NCBI GenBank assembly: GCA_002049455.2
Contig: KV919099.1
Location: 1-64,000 of the forward strand
Direction of reading: 5' to 3'
Source: Porphyra umbilicalis
Lineage: Eukaryota; Rhodophyta; Bangiophyceae; Bangiales; Bangiaceae
DNA: 64,000 bases
The notes beneath the pieces were generated by a model. It worked only from the letters and a program-made list of their open reading frames with translations, was not told the DNA's origin and made no database searches. Position numbers and translations under genes: made by a program. Positions 44,571 through 54,610 of this stretch are shown here, piece after piece (within the stretch, counting starts at the first letter, position 1; each line of letters starts with the position of its first letter).

Positions 44571-46897
44571 CGGGGACATCTTTGTGCAGCGGCCGCCGTC
44601 GCGACATATTATGTACGTAGGGCGAGAAAGCTAGCACCAAACGCTCATTGGGTAACGGCGCGGGCACAGTGGCGACGGTCGCAGCGGTGGCGCATCCACT
44701 GCCCACCCTTACCGCCGCCTCGTACCGCCCGTCGGTTGCATCAATGCCAGAGCGACGGCGCGCGCAAGGACGCTGGTGCGATGCTGTAGCCTTTCACGGG
44801 CGCGGCTGCCGCGGCGCCGACACGGGCTGCCGCCTTCGTCGCCACATCTGGATTCACCGCGCCCTTCCAGCCGGTGACAAAGGGACGCAGTGGCTGACGG
44901 CTACGTTAACAACGTCATCGGTGTCGCTGTCGACGCATCGTCTATCTCCTCATGCTGTGCTCTCGCGCCCTCAAAAGGCCTGGATTCCTGTAGGCAGGCA
45001 GGATGCGGCTCGTGCTGTTCGGTCGGCTTAAGCTATTGCTGTGGGCGGCGATGGTGCGTGTGGTTGTGGTGGCGTCATTGGTAGGGCTGGTAAAGATGGC
45101 CGAGATGGACGGAGGGGATCGGACAGCGATACTATGAGCGGCGGAGGTGGTGTTGGGGGTGGGGGAGGCGGTAGGTGTAGTACCACAATCAGGGGGGTTA
45201 CCTCAGGGAGAGGGAAGTAACGGCCGTCTGCGTCGCTCGCGCGACACCCGCTATGGGACTCGAGGTCCGGGAAGTCGGGCCGATCGAAGCGCCAAGACAT
45301 GAAGACACGGTTTACTTGCCGGCGACGACGGTGCCTCCCACCGTCGTCGCCCTTCGTCCTAAAAAGGCGGAAACCGTCGCCCGGGCCCAATTTTCCCAAA
45401 TGGGAATTGACCCGGGCCGTCACCAACCAATGCAGATAATTCCCTCCATGCATGTCAAGTCCCCCGAGGCGATCATTTCAGACGAGGGGAAGTAACCGTC
45501 CCACGCGCAACGCGCTGCACCCGCCGCGTGGCGCCGGGTCAGCCGTCGCCCGCCGCGCCCTCTCGGGCGCGCCAACCGGGCCCCCCGCGGGGCCCGCGTG
45601 CCGTGGTGCGGCGGGTCAGGTACGCTCCTCCGGTGGACCGAGCCGGGCAGCGGGACGGCCCCATCGTCCCGCCCCCCGCGTCGCCGCCCCGTCGGCCACC
45701 ACCGCCGCTGGCGTCGCGACCCTCCGACGGGTGCCGCGTCTCCCGGCGCCGCCGGCGTCTCCGCGGCGGCCCCCTGGCACATAGGGGGCCCCGTAGTACT
45801 ACAGTAGGGGGGGGTTCTGGATGAGGTCTTGCAAAAAGAGCAGCTGCGCGCGTTTCTGCAGGCGGTTAGAGTAGCGACGCGGCGAAGGGGAGGGGAAAAT
45901 GACGCGCCCATGGCCGGCTGCTGCAACTCATGACGGCCGGGGGGGTCCGGGGGGGGTCCGGCGGGTGTGGATTCCTAGGTAGGGACTACCGGCAGATGTG
46001 CCGGGGGGGTGGTCCGCGGGCACCCGTACGCAAGTTGCTCATTTGGACTGCCTCGTCCCCCCCAAACCCCGTACACACACCCCAAATTGGTTTCACACGG
46101 GGCACCACCCAGCACGCGGCTACCGCCACGTCCCGCAACAGAGACGGCACGCACCAAACCCAGCGCTCGGACACGTCGAACGCCCGGGTGTGGTTGACAG
46201 TTGCCGCCCGCGAGGTGGCCGCCGCGCAGATGGGGGGGGGGCGGAGCGCCGTGCTCGCCGCCAGAAGGGTGACGAGGCCAGTGACGGGAAGAGTGGTAAG
46301 CGGTTCAGAGGGGGCGTTACGGCGACGCTGGGCTGTTCTGCCGTCGTTGTGGGAGAGGTGGTCTTTGTCAATGGAATAGGTAGCGGTACACGCCTCGTGG
46401 AGGGGAAGCCTGCTTGAGGATGCCGCGGGGACGCGGGGGGGGGGGCTCCGACACCACTGCTCCCCGCGGCGGCGGGAAGCTGAAGCGTCACACCATAGGG
46501 GCGGCTGTGGTGGTGAGCGTAGATACGCTGGCATTGGCGGAGGCGGCGAGCGAGCTTCCCTCTTCTACGACCGCGTCACCTCGCTCCCTGCGCGCTCCAC
46601 TGCAGTCTCACGCAGGCTCGGCCCTGGCCCACATCAACTGTGATCCACTAATCTCCGTGGCCAGAAAGCTTTGAACAGTATCCCACCAAGAGCCCCCCGC
46701 CCATCTCGCGTCTCTGTCCGCGCCACGTGAAATGAGTATTGCCCCATGCGACACCGCAGGTGGTCACCGATGGATTTCGTCCGAAAGCCGCGGGTGGGTC
46801 AACGGACCGATGTGTGATGGGGAACGGAAGCCCAACAGGCGTGGGTGTCATGCCACGGTCAACGGGGAGCATGGATATGCAAATAAAAGAGAATCCT
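44571..46897. other. Left part of the spacer inside the large inverted repeat
   Basis: Mixed sequence with no recognised gene. A plus-strand frame (45253-45495) and the opposite minus-strand frame have fairly natural composition but no family. Similar GGGAAGTAAC-containing stretches occur at about 45205 and 45487. GC-rich block 45520-45790. Confidence 0.35.
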
Positions 46898-48230
46898 TTA
46901 CTTGGCCTTCATACTGCCCTCTGCCGTCCCTTTCTTGGCAGTCCTATTCTCACGCTCAATCCGTGTCCAAATGTCCGTCAGCGTCGGTGTCACCCCACCC
47001 ACAGCAATCTCGTACTTCTTCCGGAACTCCTCCCTCCCCGTTGCGTCGATCTTCCTCCACACGCTGTAGGCCTTGGATAGCAGGTCAATTTGCGCACGGT
47101 CGAACTCGCCCCCCTTTCGTTTCTTGAACGTCTTCATAGGTAAGTAGCGGTTGTAACCTTCCTCCCACGCGAGAATCAGCTCATCCACAGACCGCAGTCC
47201 ACGGCAGATGACTTGATTGGGATCTCGTCAGGTGGGGGCGCGTGTCGGGCTGCGGCCACCATCTGCATCGTCCTCCCCGAGCGCGGGGGCTGCGTTGACA
47301 CCTGCGGGGCATCCCACCGTCGACTGGCTGCCCGACCGAGAGGCCGCAGGTGCAAGTCCGAGCGGCTCCTAATAGGCACCAGGGAGCACGGCGACAGCAC
47401 AGGGCGGAATGGGGACATCGGGTGGGGTACCACTAGGGGGGGTGCTCGTTGAGCGCAACATTCGGCGCAGCTCTCGTCCCTTGGCCACAGCGTCACCGAG
47501 ACGACTACAGGCCAAATCAGACAACCAGAGGAAAAGAGGGTCTGCGACAAGGGGGGAGTGGGAGGACGCCGACGAGAACAGAAGCAAATCCTCGTCCGTC
47601 GGGGGGGTGGGTACAAAGAAGGCCGCCTGCGCTCTGGCCGTCGGGTGCATGCCAGCATCAATTTCAATGGAGTCGCCCAGGCGTGAAGTGGTGACTGTCT
47701 GGCGGAGGGGGTCGCGGGAAGGTGGGGGGCCTGGCAGCACTAGCGCAGTGACGCCGCACTGCTTGCCAAGGACTTCGGTGCGGCATCTGGTGAGACAAAA
47801 CGAGCAGGAGCCAGAGGCCGGGCGACTAGTGGCGGTAACAGGGGAACTTGTGGCCCTCTCGCTTCTAGGACTGTTGTTTCAGAGGGACGTCAGTGCATCC
47901 ACGTCAAGTTGCTCAATGCTTGCCTGCGCGGGGCCAATTGGGCTGGCACGTGCCGGGCACGCGCCTTCCCGCGCACTTTGCACGGTTCCCGCACCAATTC
48001 GCTACCTGGTGAGCTGGCCAATTGGCGCGAGAACCGCGAAAAGCGCGCTCAGAGCACCACTGGATGACGGCGCCGAGCTGCAGCGAGTCACAGTGCCCGC
48101 CTACAGCAAGACCTCACTTGCGTCCGAATCGCGTTCTCGAGAGCTCTCCTTCATCTCGGTGTGCAAGCAAACCAACCGCTGTCGCGGCCACCTCCATCTC
48201 CTTGGTTTTGCTACGACCCAGCATTGTCAT
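46898..48230 (-). CDS. Predicted three-exon gene: Cys-motif plus GCR1_C-like helical C-terminus
   Basis: Exons 48230-48118, 47870-47380 and 47211-46898 join at GT-AG sites in matching phases, for exactly 306 codons (305 residues). Residues 60-76 hold a possible zinc ligand set, CSFCLTRC then C76. The middle has SIEIDAGMHPTARAQAAFF and PLFLWLSDLACSRLGDAV. The C-terminal ~100 residues (RGLRSVDELILAWEEGYNRY, FDRAQIDLLSKAYSVWRKID, LTDIWTRIEREN) are helical and basic. They resemble the GCR1_C DNA-binding domain found in yeast Gcr1 and at the end of some Crypton recombinases. That likeness is by eye and weak. Exon 1 is the least secure: its ATG overlaps the ATG of the plus-strand recombinase-like frame at 48229, so at most one of those starts is likely real. 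Confidence 0.45.
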
Positions 48231-48900
48231 GGTTCCACTTCTGGAGGGTCTCCTGGCGGCCACCGCCGCCATTGATGTGTCGACCGTGCGGCGAGAGCAC
48301 CGCTCCGTCGCGACGAACGAAAAGAACGACGGTTACATCACGGGAGAGCGTGGATGGAACTACTTTTGTGAGCTACGCGATTGGGACCCACTGGAGGTGA
48401 CTGCGTCGACGGCAGAGCAAAGTGCTATGTTTTTGTACTACCGGCTGACTCGCTCGTGAGGGGCAAGTCGATGGGGCACCAGATCCGTGCGGCGATAGGG
48501 GCACACTTTGCTCCGACGCGCGGTACCGCAAGCTGGATGGTTGTTTCGAGCCCGGCGGCTCCCACAACGTTTGGCGGTAACCTTGCTTCGTCTGCTGAGG
48601 TTAATGAGATGGTACTGTGCCACAACATCTCCAAGGCGCGGCGGGGGGAGATGGATGTGAAACGCGTGGACCCGAGCCATGTCACCTCCTACGCTGTTGG
48701 GATCTGAACTTTGCGGACCGCTCAGTGGAGCGTATTGACGCCCGTTTGCTCATGGCGTACTCCTCCACGCTACTCAGCTCCATCCTTCTTCTTCATTACG
48801 ACGAGTTCGTCATCCTGTCGCACGTGCTGTTACTCTGTATGATTGCCTTGCCGTTCGCTATATCGCGCTTCTTGGCCACACCACCGTTTTTTTGCACTTG
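48229..48900 (+). mobile_element. Tyrosine-recombinase-like (Crypton-type) transposase remnant
   Basis: From ATG 48229 the frame reads MVPLLEGLLAATAA, then GERGWNYFCELRDWDPLEV and EQSAMFLYYRL. These fit the SAM-like core-binding half of tyrosine recombinases (W-x2-FC ... FL-x-Y). Near 48440 the sense moves to another frame (SLVRGKSMGHQIRAAIGAHF, then NLASSAEVNEMVL, the usual link to the catalytic half). It moves again near 48700 (DARLLMAYSSTLL, LLLHYDEFVILSHV, resembling the region around catalytic Arg I). I see no HxxR or Tyr box, so it looks broken, or multi-exon with unknown joins. It lies in the spacer of the large inverted repeat. Confidence 0.4.
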
Positions 48901-49149
48901 CCGTCAGGCGCGGCGAGGCATCAACTGCCTGCGTCTATGGCGTTTCTGCTTGTCTTGGTATGTGTTCGTGCTGCCAAAGTATGGAGCACATGGGGCACTC
49001 CACCAATGGCATCAAGGTGAGCATGAATGGCCAGACGAAGAACTCCCTTCAGAGGCGCGTGTATGTCTGCCAACTTTGGCTGCAAAACCACTGAAAAACC
49101 CAACGTGTTTCTCGTGAACGCCTTTCCTTGCCACGGCTTTCCGTGCGGC

Positions 49150-51387
49150 GCCAGTGGCGTCGACGCGGCCGTGCCGCCGTCCCCGGCGCCGCCGAGGACG
49201 GCGGCACACCCAACGCTTCCCCCCCCCACCCCCCTCTCTGCCGCCGCCATACCCGGGCCTCAGGCAGCCGAGGCACTGCCCCCGCCCCCCCCCCCCCCGC
49301 CATCAACGCCACTGCTGCGCCGACGAGCTGCCTCCCGCAGAGCCACAGTAACTACCCCTCCGATTGCCGCCAAAGCCGCCCTCCAAAGCCGCCACGCCGG
49401 CGCCGTGACCCGCCGAGCTGTCGCCAACACCCACCCCCACGTCGACCGGTGCCAACCGGTGCGCCCGCGCCGCCATTCGCCGAGCCGTCGCCATACCCGG
49501 CCCCTCCTACCGGCGCTGCCGCCGCTAGACACATTCGACCACCCGCTGAGCCGTCGCCGCCCACCCCTCCCATTTCCGCCGCCGCCGCCCCCGCGTCCGT
49601 GCTGCCCGCCACCGAGTCCTCGGCGATCCCCCCCCCCGATCATCGCCGCCGCCACCAATTCCGCGTTCCAATAATGCCGTCCCCTGCCCCCCCCGTTCGG
49701 CCACGAGGTGCCGCCGCCGCACCTGCTTCGACGCTCACAGAGACGCCTCCGGGCAGCATCCCGGCGCGGCTCGCCGCACCCGCGCTGCCACCCGCCGAGC
49801 CATCGTCGCCACGCTTGCCCCCGCTGTCGATGGCGCCACGGTGGTCGTCCGGCCACCCGCAGAGTTGTCGGTGACCCCCCGGTCACCGCCGTGGACGCCG
49901 CAGATGTGCCCTCGCCGCCACAACCCAAGCCGCCCCCCCCCCCCCCCCCTGTGCGCCCGTCACCGCACCGCCGAGCCGCCACCAGAAGATCCCCTCTTCA
50001 ACAGTTGACGTCACCGTCGCGCCCGCGCCGACACCCGCCCAGCCGTCACCGTCGCCCCCTCTGCCCCGCGTTCACCACCGCGCAGCCGCTCCGCCACTCG
50101 CCGAGGGGTCGCCGACGCCACCCCTCGCCGCTGTTGACGCTACTGCCGCGCACACGCCTCAACGCGCCAAGCAAAAGCGATACTCCCCCCATCTGTCGGT
50201 TGAAGCCTCCACCGTGTCCGTCCTGACACCCGCTGCACGGTCGCTGCCCCCCCCCACCATGGCCGACGCCACCCGCCGCGTACTTGCAGACCCAGCTCCA
50301 CCGCTGTGGCCGCCGCCGTTCCGCCCGCGCCAGCACCTGCTGAGCCGCCGCCCGCAGAGCCGCTTCCGCCCCCCCCCCCTTCAACGTTTGACGCCGTCGC
50401 CTCCCCCGTGCCACTGCCCGCCAAGCCACCGCAGCCCTCTCTTTCCCCGCGACCTCCACCGCGCCACCACGTCGCCACCCAACGAGCCGTTGCCGCCCCC
50501 CCATTAACCTTTTCCGCCTCTGCCGCGCCCGATCCTGCCACCCCCAGAGCCGTAGCTGCCCCCATCCTCGCCGCGGCTGGCACTGCGGCCCACCAAGTGG
50601 TCACCTCCCCACCGTCCCCATCCGTCGACGCCGCCGCCGCGCGCACGCCCCCAACTACGAATCCTTTGGAGATACGACCCCGCGCTCCGCCATCGCCGCC
50701 GCCACCGCGGCCGTTTCGCCACCCGCCGGGCCACCGACGCCCCGCCTTCCTCCACCGTCACCGCCGCCACGACGCCACCGGGCCGGCACTCGCTGAGAGA
50801 TCGCGCATCTCCCCACCGCGGCCGGTGCCGCCGCGACTGCGCCGGCACCGTTGCCAGCCGAGCCATCGCCACCCCCCAGCGTTCAATCTTTGACGCTGCC
50901 CCCGTGCGCGCGCCGCGGCCTGCCACGCGGGCGCCCCGCCCCCGCGCCGCCGCCTGCCGAGCCGTCGCCGCTCTTTCCCCCACCGCGCGGTCGTCAGCAC
51001 GCTTCCGAGCCGCTGTTGGTCTAGCGGTCACCGCCCCCCCGCACACCGCTGTTGACACCGTTGCCGGGCGTAGGACGCCACCCGCCGAGCCGTAGCCGAC
51101 CCTGCCCCCCCAGCGGCCGCCACCGCGCCGACGCGCTGCCACCTGCCGATCCTGTGTCTCCCCCCCCCACCCCGCCCACGACGCCACCGCAGCGCCCGTG
51201 CCGCCACCCGCCGAGCTATCCCCACCCCCCCACCCCAGGCCGTGGACGCCGCCGCCGCGCCATCGGCGCAACTCGTCGAGCCATCGGCGCTTCGTATCCG
51301 TACCCCACTGGAGCCGCCGCCGACGCCGCGGGGCCCGTGCCGCAACGTCTGAATCGCCGGCTGCGGAGCCCTCGACGTTCCCCCCCC
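49150..51387 (-). repeat. Right inner degenerate minisatellite (~65-bp unit), inverted
   Basis: GCCACCCGCCGAGCCGTCGC-type motifs recur about every 63-68 bp (49412, 49480, 49543 and onward). They are the reverse complement of the left array at 41018-44570. It is shorter than the left array (2.2 versus 3.5 kb). Pro/Ala/Arg-rich frames here are products of the repeat. Confidence 0.7.
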
Positions 51388-51802
51388 TCCCCCCTGGCGT
51401 GTTGATCTGGATCTGCAGTGTCAGCCCGACTTAGCTCCGATGCTGCAATTTGACTGGACGGTTGGGAGAGAGAAAGAGGTCTTTTTGTCTCTGTCACAGC
51501 AGAAAGACACACGAGCACCATTGCCGCTACGCTGTCCTGTGCCGAAAACTGCTAGGAGAAAGAGAGAGAAGAAGTTTTTCTGCTGGTTGTACATATAAAA
51601 GTTTTCTCATTAACGCACTCGGGCTGCCAATGCCAGGTTGCCATAGTTGTAGCGGGTGTGTCGGCTGCAAAACGCTGGTGGCGGCACCAGCAGGTAGAGG
51701 CCACAGTACAGCAGGGCGGGCGCGCGGCGCGGTGGTGCGGAGAGCCGCAGTCGGGGCGTAGAGCCATCGGGCAGGCGGGCCAGCGGGAATGGGCACCAGC
51801 GG
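51388..51802 (-). repeat. Right core of the large inverted repeat
   Basis: This is the reverse complement of 40599-41017 with scattered substitutions, for example GCATCGGAGCTAAGTCGGGC here against GCATTGGAGCTAAGCCGAGC on the left. The order of all landmarks is kept. The conserved non-coding core contains CATATAAAAG and a purine/pyrimidine tract. Confidence 0.8.
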
Positions 51803-52440
51803 GGAGGGATGCCCGCAGGGAGGTACACCAGCGGAAAGGGGCACCAGTGGCGACAGGAACCCGCAGGACTGGTGGCCAGCGGAAAGGCGTTCAGCGGGGA
51901 GAGGATGCCCACCAGCAAGGAACCCCGCTCGCAGCGAAGCGCGCCTGCGGGAAGTGCCAACGAGGGAGGGGCGCTGGCGGAAATCGCCAACGGGGAGAGG
52001 CGCTGGTGGGCGGGAATTGACAGCGGGGAGAGGCGCTGGTCAGCGGGAAGAGGCAACGGGAAGGTGCGCCGACGGGGAGGCACGCCGGACGGGAGGGGCG
52101 CGGGCAGGGATGAGCGCCGGCGGGGATGCGCGCTGGTCGGGAATTGCGCCAGCAAGAACGACATGCAGTCGAAAGAGAGGCCAGGAAGGAGGGACAGTTG
52201 TAGGGAGGGACACTACCGGCGAGGGAAACCACCAGGAAAGTACGCCAGTGGCGAGCGGCACCACCTGCGAGCGGCGCCAGAGAGCAGCCGCGTCAGCGGG
52301 GAGAGGCACCAGCAGGGAGAGGCATCAGCGGGGAGGGCTGATTTCGAGCAGGCATGTCATTGGGGAGGCACTCATCGGGGAAGCTTGTCGTGGCCGGAGC
52401 GACGTCATCGAGGAGCGATGACGACGCTGGCGCAGGCTGC
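51803..52440. repeat. Right outer minisatellite of the large inverted structure
   Basis: Repeats of roughly 15-18 bp occur here (CAGCGGGGAGAGGCACCAGC variants). They match the part of the left outer array closest to the core, in inverse orientation, and then diverge in unit from the TCGTGCTCCTCCCTG units further out. This shows independent array evolution after the two cores formed. Confidence 0.6.
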
Positions 52441-54007
52441 AAGCGGCGGACTCAATAGACCTTGTAGCTACTAGTAGATCTGTTAACGCGAAGACTTCAT
52501 CCAGAACAGTTACACCAGGACTTGGAGGTCCGTGTACCGATGTACGGGAAACTGCCCGCGGCTGCTAGAATTTATCTGAGAGTCCCCTCAGGCTAAGCAA
52601 ACCTAAGGAACGGGACTCTGAGGGGTGCGAATTTGGGCCATCTGGGGCACCCCCCGGTCCCCGCAGCCCGAATGGATACTGCTTACGCCGGAGGCATTGA
52701 CACTGTCCCAGCAGTCAGCAGCCTGTGCAGATGGCCAATAACAGCCACATATGCGGTGACGCGGTCGATATTGATTGACGATTGGATCATGGAGACCCTT
52801 AGCCGTCATGGCGATTGGCTCCGTGTCGCTCTTGACAGCTGGAAAAGTTCTCTTCACCAACCTGTAGGTCACCCCGTGAAATGTAAGCCACCAACTCTTG
52901 CGCCCTCTCTCGCAGTTCCTTCACAGTTCTTCCACAAACCGACTTCCTGGCGAAGGACCTTGCGAAGGGGGTTTTGGCGCTTTTTACAAGAAAATCGCGT
53001 TGGGGCGTGAACACACGATATGTACGGAAATGAACACAGGGACAGACATACAAAGAGAGAGGAGCTAAACTTTTAACCCCCATTTGGCAAGCCACCGGCC
53101 AATCCTGTCCTCCGCCTGGAACCGGCCAGGCAAGGGGGCTACCACTACGTAAATCCAAATTGGGCAGGCGATATGCGACATCATTTCTCGAACTGGTCCT
53201 TCTTTGGTCTTGCTCTCGCAGCCAGATCACGTAGCCCGCTTGTGCCACCCTTGGCCCTCGGTGACGCTCTCATGGTCCGTGTTCACAGGTGAGCTGCTAC
53301 TCAGTTGCGGTAGCCTGTCCGCAATAGAGGCAAGCGATGGTAGAGCTAACCTCGACAACATCAGGTGAGTCGCATGCCACCCGCGATTCCTTTTTGTCCT
53401 TACAGTATTCAACGCCCTGATAAACCTCTTTGTGTGTCCCACAGGGGAATACGCGCAAGGTAACCCAGCACATTCTTCCGGCAAGGAAGTAGGTAAGTGC
53501 CGCTTGAAGCAACAGGGATTGGCGAGGTGGGGATGGATTAGAAGTTGATGACCTTGGCGTTGGTGCAGGCGCTGCGACACTTGGCAGACGGGATGCACAG
53601 CTCTGGATTACTCGGCTTGTGCTGCAGTATTGATGCAGACCACTCTTTTATACTGCACTCGGCGACGGCGGGCGCCCCCTCCGCCCGCGTCGGGCGCCCC
53701 CTCCGCCCGCGTCGTTGCCAAAACGACGCCCTCGCTAGTCACTGGCCCGACTGGTGTCGGCAGCGATGACATACACAAGAAAGACGCATGACGACGAGCC
53801 TCACGACGCTGCATCACAGTAAATTGGAGCGGCGCATGCAAAAAAGCGTGCAGCACTGCCAGCATGCTCATCCATTATCCAGAAAAAATGTACAACCGCT
53901 CTATTAGCAGTCCTGACACCAAATATTGCGCACCTGTTCCACATCGGTCTCTACGCCACCGCAGACAGAAGCCGAATTGGGAACAGCTGTAAATGCTAGA
54001 GTGCGAG
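52441..54007. other. Mixed region with unresolved minus-strand frames
   Basis: Minus-strand frames at 53512-53297 (ending in CLYCGQATATE) and 53248-52799 (YVIWLREQDQRRTSSRNDVA) have natural composition and could be exons of an unrecognised gene, but no splice joins them convincingly. A 22-bp direct repeat, two perfect copies, lies at 53669-53712. A pair of inverted 8-mers (AGAGTCCC / GGGACTCT) lies near 52570-52620. Confidence 0.3.
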
Positions 54008-54054
54008 GTTCTTGAAAGGACAGCTGCACAGTATACAGCCGTGCTTTCAAGAAC
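54008..54054. repeat. 47-bp imperfect palindrome
   Basis: GTTCTTGAAAGGACAGCTGC ... GCCGTGCTTTCAAGAAC reads nearly the same on both strands, with a centre around GTATAC. The outer 11 bases of each arm match perfectly. No role assigned. Confidence 0.55.
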
Positions 54055-54464
54055 ACCGCGCTCTGTATAATATATACAGCCGTCTGCCAGTTCATCATAA
54101 GAAAATGTGGTACACGTCCGCACAGAATTACAATGCGGCGTGTGCCACAAGGCGATAGCACAACAGAGAAACACCGCCCCGGGGAAGAAAAGAGGAAGAA
54201 AAAGGGAGAAAAGTAGGAAAGGAACTGGTGTAATACGTTTTGTTTCCCATGCTCTTTTATTTTTCTTGTTATGCTCACTTCTCTCACAGCGTACTGCTGG
54301 TGTGTCGTGTTACTGTCAATGCCACGCGACGGCGGCCACGTGCCGAGGGGGGGAAGGACGCGGGGGCGATCATCGCCATGATGGAAGAATAGACGGGTCC
54401 ACGGAGGCACGGGCACTGCGAGACGGTGGCAGCGGCGGGGATGACGCGGCCTATGTCGCCGCCA

Positions 54465-54610
54465 CTGCCCTACGGGAACCAAACCGGGATAAAACCGAGA
54501 TCCCCACCTGTGACAGAGATCCGCATTGTGAGGATGGAACCGGGATAAAATCGGGATCGATTGCATTTTGGTTGGCTCACAGCCGCGCTCACCGGCAGCC
54601 GACAGGGACA
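54465..54610 (+). repeat. Dispersed repeat, copy B
   Basis: This is the same family as 33691-33830. Repeated AACCGGGATAAAA-type units are followed by TTGGTTGGCTCACAGCCGCG. Same orientation as copy A, about 70-75% similar by eye. Sequence beyond each copy does not align. Confidence 0.5.
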
